DNA of 29,774 nt from an uncultured Cellvibrio sp. (GCA_946481095.1 CAMLML010000060.1:1-29774), one strand, 5' to 3'. Positions 8,128-16,894 are shown, counted from the stretch's first letter. The notes: generated by a model not told the origin, from the letters alone. Made by a program: numbers and translations.

Positions 8128-9102
8128 ATGTCTTTTCGAAAATTTCTGTCTGAATGCCGCCTGCTATTGGGCTTCAGTAGCAATTCTCCAAGCCACGCTG
8201 AAAAATGGATCTCCGCTACAGGTGGTTTTTTAGGGATTTTTTCAGTTTATTGGATTACCAGCTGGTGTTTTCCACACGGTTTTATGCATACCGCAGGTAC
8301 TTTGCTGATGGTAACGTCAATGGGAGCAACGGCAGTGTTGTTATTTGCCGTTCCCCAAGGCGTTTTATCTCAGCCCTGGTCGGTAATTGGCGGGCATTTG
8401 TTATCGGCATTTGTCGGTGTCAGTTGCCATCAATTATTTCCCGATCAAACCTGGACAGGCGCTTTAGCTGTTGGGGTTTCTATTTTGGTGATGCATTACG
8501 CACGTGCCATGCATCCACCCGGTGGAGCCACTGCATTGGCTGCCGTGATTGGTGGAGCTGAAATTTATCGACTGGGTTATTTTTATTTAATCATGCCGAT
8601 TGGCATTAATATTCTGGCTATCTTATTAATGGCAATCGCATTCAATGCGCTATTTCACTGGCGACGTTATCCTGCACATTTAATTCGTAAACAAACTGTT
8701 GTGCACACACGCTCTTACCCACATTTAACACCGGTAGATTTTTCAGCTGCGATTGAAAAAGTGGATTCATTTATTGATGTCAGCCATGAAACACTCATGC
8801 AATTACTGGAATACGCACGCGAACATTCAGAACACGAAAAAATACCCATGACCCAATTTGAAGTAGGAGCATTTTATTCCAACGGTAAATGGGGCAACGA
8901 ATGGAGCGTGCGGCGTATCATAGACGCGCCCTCGGAAAAACCTCAGGATAAAGATAAAATTATTTTCAAAACGGTTGCGGGTGCCGATGCTTACAATAAT
9001 GGCATGAGCACACTTGCAGAATTCCGCAACTGGGCAAATCATCAGGTGATACAACTGGAAAATGGACACTGGAAAAAAGTCAGCAACATCAAGCCAACAT
9101 AA
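8128..9102 (+). CDS. HPP family integral membrane protein
   Basis: A 324-aa protein with an N-terminal HPP domain and a soluble C-terminal part. The HPP domain (about 25-180) has four or five hydrophobic segments with the conserved SMGATAVLLFA (64-74), SQPWSVIGGHLLSAF and the signature MHPPGGATAL (128-137). A plastid/cyanobacterial HPP protein has been reported as a nitrite transporter; the substrate here is unknown. The last 140 residues are hydrophilic, not a CBS pair as in some HPP proteins, and I do not recognise them. Start choice: the frame opens at TTG 8080, but the ATG at 8128 has AAAAAGAG 5 nt upstream and is followed directly by the conserved part, so I prefer it. A strong hairpin follows the gene. 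Confidence 0.82.
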   Translation: MSFRKFLSECRLLLGFSSNSPSHAEKWISATGGFLGIFSVYWITSWCFPHGFMHTAGTLLMVTSMGATAVLLFAVPQGVLSQPWSVIGGHLLSAFVGVSCHQLFPDQTWTGALAVGVSILVMHYARAMHPPGGATALAAVIGGAEIYRLGYFYLIMPIGINILAILLMAIAFNALFHWRRYPAHLIRKQTVVHTRSYPHLTPVDFSAAIEKVDSFIDVSHETLMQLLEYAREHSEHEKIPMTQFEVGAFYSNGKWGNEWSVRRIIDAPSEKPQDKDKIIFKTVAGADAYNNGMSTLAEFRNWANHQVIQLENGHWKKVSNIKPT

Positions 9103-9143
9103 TTTCAGTGACGCAAACTTCAACATAATTGTCTTAAAAATAT

Positions 9144-9178
9144 TTAATCAGGATTGTAATAACAACAATCCTGATTAA
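9144..9178. terminator. Strong hairpin after the HPP gene
   Basis: A perfect 14-bp stem (9144-9157 with 9165-9178; core ATCAGGATTGT) closes on a 7-base loop about 40 nt after the HPP stop. There is no long T-run after it, so it is either a terminator relying on stem stability or an mRNA 3' protector. Confidence 0.6.
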
Positions 9179-9221
9179 TTACCTCAGGCTTCGAATTCTC
9201 TATTCCCATATTTTTTCTAAT

Positions 9222-9250
9222 GTTATTTCAGATTATTTCCTGAAAATAAC
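9222..9250. repeat. Imperfect dyad upstream of the TonB receptor operon
   Basis: GTTATTTCAG (9222-9231) is mirrored by CTGAAAATAAC (9240-9250) with a one-base bulge. It lies 70-100 bp upstream of the four-gene operon and could be a regulator site or simply AT-rich DNA. No clear promoter could be assigned around it. Confidence 0.25.
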
Positions 9251-9321
9251 AACAGCAATTATTTCAACTAAACACCAATATGAACTAGTCTTGAAAAGTA
9301 TTCATATTATGGAGATGACAG

Positions 9322-11292
9322 ATGAAAATACGGGAAAATACGCCAAACAATAAATGGGCACCGATTATCATCACAAGCCTGATCGCATGGCCGGGTTACA
9401 CACACGCATATGATTATTTTGATCTCAGCCTTGAACAATTACTCGAAACCCGCGTACTCAGTGTATCCAAAAAAAATGAAACTGTAGCAGATGCTGCTGC
9501 AGCCATTTATGTTGTCACTCACGAAGATATTATTCGCTCCGGCGTCACCAACATTCCCGATGCACTGCGCATGGTTCCCGGTGTCAACGTTGCACAATCT
9601 GATTCCAACACATGGGCAATCAGTATTCGCGGCTTCAACAGTGCGCTCGCCAATAAATTACTGGTATTGATTGACGGGCGCAGCATCTACAATCCGGTAT
9701 TTGGTGGTGTACTTTGGGAAGCCCATAATGTGATGCTGACAGATATAGATCGCATTGAAGTGATTCGCGGCCCTGGCGGTACATTATGGGGAGCCAATGC
9801 TGTTAATGGTGTTATCAATATCATCACCAAAAATTCCGGTGACACTCAGGGTAATACAGCTAATGCCTTATCCGGCAATGAAGAACTCAATTTGAGTTTA
9901 CGTCACGGCGGAACTTTTTCAGAGAAAGGAACTTACCGTGTTTATGCCAAAGGATTTAAAAAAGATTCTTCACATCATCCTTACAATGATCACGCTTACG
10001 ATAATTGGGAAGCTATGCGCACCGGATTTCGTACAGATTGGGATGATAAATTTACCTTTCAGGGCGATGCCTATCGCACCAATACCCAACAACGACGACA
10101 ACATTTTTCATTGATTGAACCCTACATGCCAGTAGAAAACCAAACACTGGTTTATGAAGGCATTAATTTATTGGGACGCTGGATTGATCGACAAGAAAAT
10201 GGATCGCAATTCAGTTTACAAACTTATATCGACTGGGCTCGCCGTGATGAACCACTGAATTTTATTGATGATCGCATTACGTATGATATTGAAGCGCAAT
10301 ACAATGTGACACCAATAAACATACATGAATTAATAGCCGGCATAGGTTTCAGATTTATGGACGATGAAAAAACCGGTAACAATAATGTTTCTTTTGCACC
10401 AGCAAAACGTCGATCCAGTCTCTATAATTTTTTTCTACAAGACAAAATAACCCTGTCACCGGATAAATGGTTTTTAACTTTGGGGTCCAAATTTGAACAT
10501 AATGATTTTTCAGGCTTTGAACTACAACCTAACATACGGTTGCAATGGCATCCCACATCACAACAAACCTTGTGGAGTGCTATCTCACGCGCGGTACGTA
10601 CTCCAACGCCAATAGAAGAGGATCTCACCAGTACTCTGATAACAGCTGCAGGTTTACGTGCAGCATTTGTCCCCAATAATGATTTCAAATCAGAAAAATT
10701 AATTGCTTATGAACTGGGATATAGAAACCAACTGACAGAGAGTTTGTCAGCGGATGTTTCTGTTTTTTATAACGATTACGAGCACCTGCAAACTTTCAGA
10801 TTTCAAACTATTGTTCCTGTCATCAACGGTATAGATCCTCCGCATTTCCTGCTGCCCGTACAATTCACCAATGAGATGCAAGGCACATCACATGGATTGG
10901 AATCTGCGTTTAATTGGATGTTAAATGAAAATCTGAAAATATCTCTTAATTACAGTTTGTTACGCATGTCATTAACGGCGCCTGACCCAGCACAAGAAAG
11001 TGCAGAATTGCTTTACCCTGATTATCAATCGGGATTAAAAATTTTCTGGAATATCAATAATAATTGGACACTGGACACATCCGTTATTCATATTGCCGAA
11101 TTAGCATCGGGGGTAGATGCTTACACTCGTCTGGATATTAACCTGAGCGGGCAACTCACAAAATCTCTCCGTTTTAATCTGACAGGTCAAAATGTATTGG
11201 AGAAAAACCACAGGGAATTCGGTAGTCCGAATGATATTAATGCGGCCGAAGTCGAGCGAAGTATTTATGGAAAGTTAACATGGGCCTTCTAG
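9322..11292 (+). CDS. TonB-dependent outer-membrane receptor (YfiR/kinase-linked)
   Basis: A 656-aa receptor: signal peptide (about 1-29, cleavage after THA), an N-terminal SLEQLLETRVLSVSKK segment typical of a subclass of these receptors in place of a canonical TonB box, a plug domain (about 55-170) with DIIRSGVTNIPDALRMVPGV, SIRGFNSALANKLLVLIDGR and the IEVIRGPGGTLWGANAVNGVI motif, then a 22-strand-type barrel ending in the C-terminal aromatic residue of LTWAF. It would import or sense an unidentified ligand at the outer membrane using TonB energy. GGAG 7 nt upstream fits the ATG. Its stop overlaps the start of the YfiR-like gene by 13 nt, and a kinase and response regulator follow, so a sensing role is at least as likely as bulk uptake. 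No substrate can be read from the sequence. Confidence 0.93.
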   Translation: MKIRENTPNNKWAPIIITSLIAWPGYTHAYDYFDLSLEQLLETRVLSVSKKNETVADAAAAIYVVTHEDIIRSGVTNIPDALRMVPGVNVAQSDSNTWAISIRGFNSALANKLLVLIDGRSIYNPVFGGVLWEAHNVMLTDIDRIEVIRGPGGTLWGANAVNGVINIITKNSGDTQGNTANALSGNEELNLSLRHGGTFSEKGTYRVYAKGFKKDSSHHPYNDHAYDNWEAMRTGFRTDWDDKFTFQGDAYRTNTQQRRQHFSLIEPYMPVENQTLVYEGINLLGRWIDRQENGSQFSLQTYIDWARRDEPLNFIDDRITYDIEAQYNVTPINIHELIAGIGFRFMDDEKTGNNNVSFAPAKRRSSLYNFFLQDKITLSPDKWFLTLGSKFEHNDFSGFELQPNIRLQWHPTSQQTLWSAISRAVRTPTPIEEDLTSTLITAAGLRAAFVPNNDFKSEKLIAYELGYRNQLTESLSADVSVFYNDYEHLQTFRFQTIVPVINGIDPPHFLLPVQFTNEMQGTSHGLESAFNWMLNENLKISLNYSLLRMSLTAPDPAQESAELLYPDYQSGLKIFWNINNNWTLDTSVIHIAELASGVDAYTRLDINLSGQLTKSLRFNLTGQNVLEKNHREFGSPNDINAAEVERSIYGKLTWAF

Positions 11293-11834
11293 GATTTATT
11301 AAACATTATCTCCTTGCAGCAGTTTGTGTGTGTGTTGCATCTACAACACAAGGTGATGAAAAACCCTTGGGATTATATGAACAAAAAATCAAAGCGGGTC
11401 TGGTTTACAACCTGATCAAATACACAACATGGCCTCAAACATCAGTCAACCAAATGTTGAATATTTGCTTGTTAGGGGGCGATCCGTTTGATGGCTATTT
11501 ATCACCCTTAAACGGACGCATAGCGCAGCAAGCGACAATATCCATAATGCAAATCAACAAAATTACCGAAGCCAATCATTGCCATCTTCTGGTAATCCAC
11601 AAAAGTCAAAGCAGCAAGCTATCTGAATTTATTGAATTCTTGCAAACAAAAAATATCCTGACCGTGAGTGATATGGAAACTTTTTCCATTCAGGGTGGCA
11701 TGGTAGAACTGGCGACAGAGAAGGCCAAAATTAATCTCTATATCAATAATGATATGGTCAATCACCATGGATTAAAAATTGACGAGCGCATGCTTAAGTT
11801 AGCCAAACTGGTATCGAACAGGGAAGGAACTTGA
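11280..11834 (+). CDS. YfiR-like (DUF4154) periplasmic protein
   Basis: A 184-aa secreted protein: signal peptide (about 1-20, hydrophobic core LLAAVCVCVA) and a single YfiR/DUF4154 domain (about 33-178). Family hallmarks are visible: KAGLVYNLIKYTTWP, LNICLLGGDPF, the CHLLVIHKS segment, ILTVSDMETF, GGMVELATEKAKINLYIN and the terminal LKIDERMLKLAKLV. In Pseudomonas, YfiR is a periplasmic repressor of the diguanylate cyclase YfiN. No GGDEF protein is present here; instead the next gene encodes a kinase with a large periplasmic domain, an inferred partner. The gene overlaps the receptor stop by 13 nt, with GGAAAG upstream, and its TGA overlaps the kinase ATG (TGATG). Confidence 0.9.
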   Translation: MGLLGFIKHYLLAAVCVCVASTTQGDEKPLGLYEQKIKAGLVYNLIKYTTWPQTSVNQMLNICLLGGDPFDGYLSPLNGRIAQQATISIMQINKITEANHCHLLVIHKSQSSKLSEFIEFLQTKNILTVSDMETFSIQGGMVELATEKAKINLYINNDMVNHHGLKIDERMLKLAKLVSNREGT

Positions 11835-13723
11835 TGCAGAAGCCATACCTGACTATACGCATGACACTGTTGGTAATGATCAGCTTGTTAAATTTGCTGA
11901 TTGCAATACTGGTCGGTAAAGGTGTTTATGCTTCATGGTTTCAGTATCAACAAGCACAGGAACTGAAATTAAGAGCTGAATTAATCAATACACTTTATAT
12001 CGCCAATAAAAATTTATCCCTGACCCGCGCCTCTACACTATCGCTGATATCCTCAGTACCGGAAGAATTTGATTCGCTCTATACAGACCTGCTCATGCAT
12101 CGCCAGCAAACAGATCTCGCATTGTCGAGTGCACTGAACCAAATGCAACAGTATAAATTGCATAATACCACAGAAGAATTTTCAAAAATAAATGAAAAAT
12201 ACCAAAAGTTAATTCAACGCCGTAAAGAAGTCGATAGAGAATTAACATTACCTTTAACGGATAGAAAACCTGAAATAACTGCTAATTTTTTCGATGACAA
12301 CACTGCCTTAATTGTCGAAATTCATCATTTCACTTTGCAATATTCACGATCATTACAAGACATAGATGACACAATTAGTCGGCACATGATGTTCGAGCAT
12401 TTTGTTTGGGAGCTCGCTGAATACACGGGTAAACAATATGCCATTATCGGCCAGATTCTATCGGCCAATAAACGTCCTGAAAAAACTCAGTATCAGGAAC
12501 TAACTTCATTACGTAATCGTATTGAGTATACCTGGGAAATTTTACAAAAATTTTCTCTTGATAAGTCATTGTCGAAAAAAATATTTCCTTTAATGGAAGA
12601 AGCACGCACCCAATATTTTTTCACCGTTGATCAGATAAGTGATTTATTTTTTGACACCGCTATTCCGGGAACTGAAGTATCCTACCCGCTGGATTCTACT
12701 CTGTGGTTAGGTATCTCAGCTCAAGCCGTTGACTCTTTATTAATTTTGCAAGACGAAACTCTTGCTGCATCACAAATGCATGTCAATAAAATAGAAGCAC
12801 AAGCGCAGCAAGAAATATTTATCAGCAGTGCTATTTTCATTTTGGCAATATTACTTAGTCTTTATTGTTGGGGACTACTGGCATTCCGGGTTATATATCC
12901 ATTCAATGCCATGGTAAATGCACTCTACAAAGCAACACGAGACAACATTTTCGAAATGCCTGACATTCGCTTCAAGCAAGATGAAATTGGCAAACTGGCA
13001 CAGGTATTGGAAGTCATTAAAAATAACGCTCAAAAAATGAAGCAATCCAATGAAGAACTGGAGCGTTTTGCTTTCATTGCTGCTCATGATTTGAAATCAC
13101 CTTTACGGGCTATAGAAAATATCTCTTCATGGCTGGAAGAAGATGTCGGAGATCAACTACCCACCGCGAGCAAGAAACATTTACAGGAATTACGTAATCG
13201 CGTTCGTCTGATGGATAAGATGCTGGACGATACGCTGGAATATGCTCGAATAGAAACTAAAATAGAAAACCAACCCAATTTTTCAGTAAGTGGGCAACAT
13301 ATGATGGAAGAGATCATCAAAATGTTGGATTTACCGCCAGGATTTAATGTAAAAATTGGTAATGGATTGACGCATCTCTCTTTAAAAAAATTGCCATTGC
13401 AGCAAGTGTTGTTTAATCTGGTCAATAATGCCATTAAGCATCACGATAAAACTGCAGGCTTGATTGAAGTTGACGCCGAAGAAAATGACACCGAATATAT
13501 TTTTTATGTTCGCGATGATGGCCCAGGCATTGAACCCCAGTACCATCACAAAATTTTTGAAATGTTTCAAACCTTGCAACCAAAAGAAAAAAATAAAGGC
13601 AGGGGGATGGGGTTGGCAATAGTCAGAAAAATAGTCCTCGCGGCCGGCGGCATCATCAATGTTAAATCTACCTTGGGACAAGGTGCAGAATTTCAATTCT
13701 CATGGCCTAAAAACACTTTATAA
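11834..13723 (+). CDS. Transmembrane sensor histidine kinase
   Basis: A 629-aa inner-membrane kinase. First membrane helix about 10-32, a mostly helical periplasmic domain of about 295 residues, a second helix about 328-351, a HAMP-like linker (about 352-402), then a HisKA dimerisation domain with phospho-acceptor His418 in AAHDLKSPLRAIENI and an HATPase domain with N-box (NLVNNAIKHHDK), G1 (RDDGPGIEP) and G2 (GRGMGLAIVRKI). The kinase core resembles that of Cph1-type phytochromes but there is no photosensory domain. Start: the frame opens at TTG 11831, but the ATG at 11834 overlaps the YfiR stop as TGATG and has AAGGAA just upstream. The periplasmic domain is unrecognised and is the likely docking site for YfiR or a ligand. 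The response regulator follows within 40 bp. Confidence 0.93.
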   Translation: MQKPYLTIRMTLLVMISLLNLLIAILVGKGVYASWFQYQQAQELKLRAELINTLYIANKNLSLTRASTLSLISSVPEEFDSLYTDLLMHRQQTDLALSSALNQMQQYKLHNTTEEFSKINEKYQKLIQRRKEVDRELTLPLTDRKPEITANFFDDNTALIVEIHHFTLQYSRSLQDIDDTISRHMMFEHFVWELAEYTGKQYAIIGQILSANKRPEKTQYQELTSLRNRIEYTWEILQKFSLDKSLSKKIFPLMEEARTQYFFTVDQISDLFFDTAIPGTEVSYPLDSTLWLGISAQAVDSLLILQDETLAASQMHVNKIEAQAQQEIFISSAIFILAILLSLYCWGLLAFRVIYPFNAMVNALYKATRDNIFEMPDIRFKQDEIGKLAQVLEVIKNNAQKMKQSNEELERFAFIAAHDLKSPLRAIENISSWLEEDVGDQLPTASKKHLQELRNRVRLMDKMLDDTLEYARIETKIENQPNFSVSGQHMMEEIIKMLDLPPGFNVKIGNGLTHLSLKKLPLQQVLFNLVNNAIKHHDKTAGLIEVDAEENDTEYIFYVRDDGPGIEPQYHHKIFEMFQTLQPKEKNKGRGMGLAIVRKIVLAAGGIINVKSTLGQGAEFQFSWPKNTL

Positions 13724-13759
13724 CCAAGGGGCAAAAAGATGTTATTACTTGGAGATGAT

Positions 13760-14176
13760 ATGCGCGAAGTAGTGAATATACTGGTTGTAGAAGACGACGA
13801 AGTGGATGTTGAGTCACTCAAGCGAGTATTTGCAAAACGTGAAATTAAGAATCCGGTTTATTATGCAACCAATGGCAGGGAAGCTTTGGATATCATGCGC
13901 GGCGAGAATCATCACACAAAAGTTCCCAAACCATTTATTATTTTGTTAGATATCAACATGCCGAAAATGAACGGCATAGAAATGTTAAGGGAATTACGTC
14001 AGGACGAAAAATTAAAAGACAGTGTTGTTTTTATATTAACTACATCACCGCGAGAAGAAGATAAAAATACCAGTTATAAGTTAAATGTTGCAGGCTATTT
14101 TTTAAAACAGGATATGAAAGAACTCGTCAACTTGCTCAGTCTTTATTGGGAACTGAATGAGTTCCCTGAAGATTAA
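13760..14176 (+). CDS. Single-domain response regulator (Rcp1-like)
   Basis: A 138-aa receiver with no output domain. The acidic cluster Glu11-Asp12-Asp13, phospho-acceptor Asp64 in ILLDINMPKMNG, the switch Thr in FILTTS (94-95) and Lys116 of FLKQ are all present. It resembles Rcp1, the partner of Cph1-type kinases, matching the kinase just upstream. The missing output domain means signalling must continue by protein-protein contact or a further phosphotransfer. Start: ATG at 13760 has GGAG 5 nt upstream and gives the usual short N-terminus; ATG at 13739 (seven residues longer, with AAGGGG 8 nt upstream) is the alternative. It is the last gene of the operon and faces the GH3 gene convergently. 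Confidence 0.93.
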   Translation: MREVVNILVVEDDEVDVESLKRVFAKREIKNPVYYATNGREALDIMRGENHHTKVPKPFIILLDINMPKMNGIEMLRELRQDEKLKDSVVFILTTSPREEDKNTSYKLNVAGYFLKQDMKELVNLLSLYWELNEFPED

Positions 14177-14222
14177 TCATAGATCTTTGCACAAATCCGG
14201 TTTGTCCAATTTTTCCTCGTCC

Positions 14223-14252
14223 TTCCTGCGAAGGCATGAGCCGTCGCAGGAA
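14223..14252. terminator. Palindromic repeat between convergent genes
   Basis: TTCCTGCGA (14223-14231) and TCGCAGGAA (14244-14252) form a perfect 9-bp stem around a 12-base loop. It lies about 10 bp past the GH3 stop and 45 bp past the response regulator stop, so it can serve as a shared terminator. The TTCCTGCGA...TCGCAGGAA sequence resembles a widespread intergenic repeat type rather than a gene-specific terminator, and it has no T-run. Confidence 0.55.
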
Positions 14253-14261
14253 TAAGTAAAT

Positions 14262-16709
14262 TTATTTGACGTTCACTCTTGTCAAGTAGACTTTGGATTG
14301 GCTGACATCTGTAATTTTTCCGGTAATTTCGAATTGATTTTGTAAACGTATGTCCGCCGAAGACGAACCAATCATCACATTGATTGCGCCGGGCTCAACG
14401 ATATATTGCATTTGGCGATCATAAAATGCCAATTGATTGGCAGATAAAGTGAATGTGACTTGTTTGGATTCTTTTGGTTGTAAGCTGACACGTTTAAAAC
14501 CTCTTAATAACTTGACCGGTTGTGTAACTGTTGCAACCGGATCATTCACGTAAAGCTGTACCACTTCCTCGCCAGCATAATCACCCGAGTTGGTTATGGT
14601 TGCACTGATGTCGAGGCTTTGGTTAGCTGTGATTTTTGTTTTGCTTAATTGCAAATTACTGTAACTGAAATTGGTATAACTTAAACCAAAACCGAAAGGA
14701 AAGAGCGCATCGGTTTTATCAAATGCATAACCACGCTTTGCTGTAGGTTTGTGATTGTAATAAACCGGTAAATGTCCTGCAGAACGAGGTACGCTGACAG
14801 GCAATTTACCTCCCGGATTCACATCACCAAATAACACACGCGCCACTGCCGTTCCTGTTTCTTGTCCCAAATACCAACCTTGCAAAATCGCAGGTGCGGT
14901 TTCAGCAATTTTTGTAATGGATAGCGGACGACCGCCAATCAATAACACAATTGTTGGTTTTCCTGTTGCGAGTACAGCATCAACCAATGCTTGTTGTTGG
15001 CCGAGCAAATCCAGACTGGTGCGGTCACCTAAATGGCTTTCAGCCCAAGCCTCGCGCGAAGTTGCTTCGTTGTCACCCACGACTACAATCGCCACATCAC
15101 TTTTTTTCGCAGCAACAACGGCTTTTTCAATCATGCCTTTGGTTTCAACAGCTGTTGCCAACACCACTTCATCGGTATGCCAGCGCTCTTTTGAATAAGA
15201 ATTGGCTGCAACAGAATCTGCATAAGGTTTCCAATGTAATTTGGTGAGAATTGTTCCTCGTTCAAAATTGATTTTAGTATTGGCACCCAGATATGTTTGC
15301 AACCCTTGCAATATGCTGATGGTTTGTTTAGGTACATCACTATAGCCACCCAGTAAAGTTTCATCTGCATGCGGCCCAATCAAGGCTATTGATTTAATTT
15401 TATTTTTATCCAGTGGTAATAATTTTTTTTCATTTTTTAATAAGACCACCGATTTTTCAGCTGCCAGTTGCGCCAACTTTCTGTGTTCAGTATTACCAAC
15501 AAACTCTTCTATGCCATCAACTTTTGCATAGGGATTTTCAAAAAGTCCCAACATAAATTTATCGCGCAATACACGCGCAACGGATTGATCAATTATTTTT
15601 TCGCTGATTTTTTTCTCTCTCACCAACCGGGTTAATTCACCATAAGCTTTGATATTCGGCGTTTCAACATCGACACCGGCAGTTAATGCCAGAGTTGCTG
15701 CACCCGCCAAAGAGTCGGTTAAACGATGACGATCCTTTAATTCTTCAATAGCAAAATAATCACTGACAATCGTGCCATCAAAACCCCATTCTTTTCGCAA
15801 AATAGTATCGAGCAACTCAACATTTGAATGCGACGGGATACCATCGACTTCATTGTAAGATGCCATCACACTGCGCACGCCCGCAACACGTACTGCAGCC
15901 TCAAAAGGTGGAAGAAAGATTTCTTTTAACCCGCGCGCGCCAACTGGTGTCGGCGCAGTATTTAATCCTCCGGTAGGTTCACCGTGCCCCGCCAAATGTT
16001 TAAGTGTGGCAATAACACGATTGGAGGGAATATTTTTTCCGTCGTCACCCTGAAGACCTTTCACCTGTGCGACACCCAATTCAGCAATCAAATAAGGATC
16101 TTCACCCATGGTTTCTTCAATTCGTCCCCAACGGGGATCGCGTGCTACATCCATAATCGGCGACAACACCTGATGCACGCCACGCACGCGGGTTTCTTCT
16201 GCAATCACACGATTTACCTCATAAAGTAAATCTGCATCCCATGAACTGCCTAATGCAATCGCCTGCGGAAAACTGGTGGAATGCAAACCGGCATGACCAT
16301 GCAAGGCTTCATCGTGAAACAACGCAGGAATTCCCAAACGCGTATTATCGACCAACCATTTTTGCAAGGCGTTAGTAAAAATTACCGTTTGCAGCGGTGT
16401 TTTATTCGGTGTTTTGATTTCTTTATTTTCAGAAGGTCTGACCAGATGGCCAATACCATTGCCTAAAATTTCTTTTGCTTTTGCAGGATTGAAAACACCA
16501 TCATCAGTTTCCAAATCCTGACGCTGTTGCCACACAGATTGTAATTGCGCCACTTTTTCTTCAAGTGTCATACGCTTGAGTAAATCATCAACTCGTTTAT
16601 CAATCGCTTGATCAGGATTTTTGTACAGGGGCTCTTTGGCAAGACTCTGGGAAGCTATAACCCAACATCCGCAGAGTAATATAGTAAAAATTGACCGGGA
16701 TAATTTCAT
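14262..16709 (-). CDS. Secreted GH3 beta-glycosidase (beta-glucosidase/xylosidase type)
   Basis: An 815-aa glycoside hydrolase family 3 enzyme of BglX-like layout. N-terminal (beta/alpha)8 domain (about 35-380) with FHDEALHG, RDPRWGRIEETMGEDP (190-205), KH at 237-238 and nucleophile Asp317 in TIVSDYFAIEEL; an alpha/beta sandwich domain (about 420-660) with VVGDNEATSREAWAESHLGD, which probably supplies the acid/base glutamate; and a fibronectin III-like domain (about 700-790) with GEEVVQLYVND. GH3 enzymes release terminal beta-linked sugars with retention; glucose and xylose specificity cannot be separated here. The signal peptide has a core TILLCGCW: cleavage after SLA (24) by signal peptidase I, or lipidation at Cys15 through a poor lipobox. 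It is a single-gene unit convergent with the response regulator. Confidence 0.93.
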   Translation of the reverse strand: MKLSRSIFTILLCGCWVIASQSLAKEPLYKNPDQAIDKRVDDLLKRMTLEEKVAQLQSVWQQRQDLETDDGVFNPAKAKEILGNGIGHLVRPSENKEIKTPNKTPLQTVIFTNALQKWLVDNTRLGIPALFHDEALHGHAGLHSTSFPQAIALGSSWDADLLYEVNRVIAEETRVRGVHQVLSPIMDVARDPRWGRIEETMGEDPYLIAELGVAQVKGLQGDDGKNIPSNRVIATLKHLAGHGEPTGGLNTAPTPVGARGLKEIFLPPFEAAVRVAGVRSVMASYNEVDGIPSHSNVELLDTILRKEWGFDGTIVSDYFAIEELKDRHRLTDSLAGAATLALTAGVDVETPNIKAYGELTRLVREKKISEKIIDQSVARVLRDKFMLGLFENPYAKVDGIEEFVGNTEHRKLAQLAAEKSVVLLKNEKKLLPLDKNKIKSIALIGPHADETLLGGYSDVPKQTISILQGLQTYLGANTKINFERGTILTKLHWKPYADSVAANSYSKERWHTDEVVLATAVETKGMIEKAVVAAKKSDVAIVVVGDNEATSREAWAESHLGDRTSLDLLGQQQALVDAVLATGKPTIVLLIGGRPLSITKIAETAPAILQGWYLGQETGTAVARVLFGDVNPGGKLPVSVPRSAGHLPVYYNHKPTAKRGYAFDKTDALFPFGFGLSYTNFSYSNLQLSKTKITANQSLDISATITNSGDYAGEEVVQLYVNDPVATVTQPVKLLRGFKRVSLQPKESKQVTFTLSANQLAFYDRQMQYIVEPGAINVMIGSSSADIRLQNQFEITGKITDVSQSKVYLTRVNVK

Positions 16710-16790
16710 TGTTATGTGCTCACTGTTGTTGAACTGAACACTTTAATATTTGTTGGCATCACAACGAAAAAGATTTACACAAATTGATTG

Positions 16791-16884
16791 GCGGGATACA
16801 ACACAGGAAAGAAAGCGGGATAACTACCTTCGCAGATATGACGAAACGATTCAAACACCACCATTTCACGCAAAGAATTCAAAC
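16791..16884. repeat. Two pairs of short direct repeats upstream of the GH3 gene
   Basis: GCGGGATA occurs at 16791-16798 and 16815-16822 (24 bp apart); ATTCAAAC occurs at 16849-16856 and 16877-16884 (28 bp apart). Both pairs lie in the 185-bp gap that must contain the GH3 promoter. Direct repeats spaced two to three helical turns apart can be activator sites, but 8-mers this short may recur by chance. Confidence 0.25.
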
Positions 16885-16894
16885 AACATTTGAC

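Noticed and set aside
9322..14176. FecIR-type sigma/anti-sigma signalling for the first TonB receptor
   Set aside because: The receptor has no N-terminal secretin/TonB short domain and no sigma or FecR-like gene is adjacent; a kinase and receiver are present instead.
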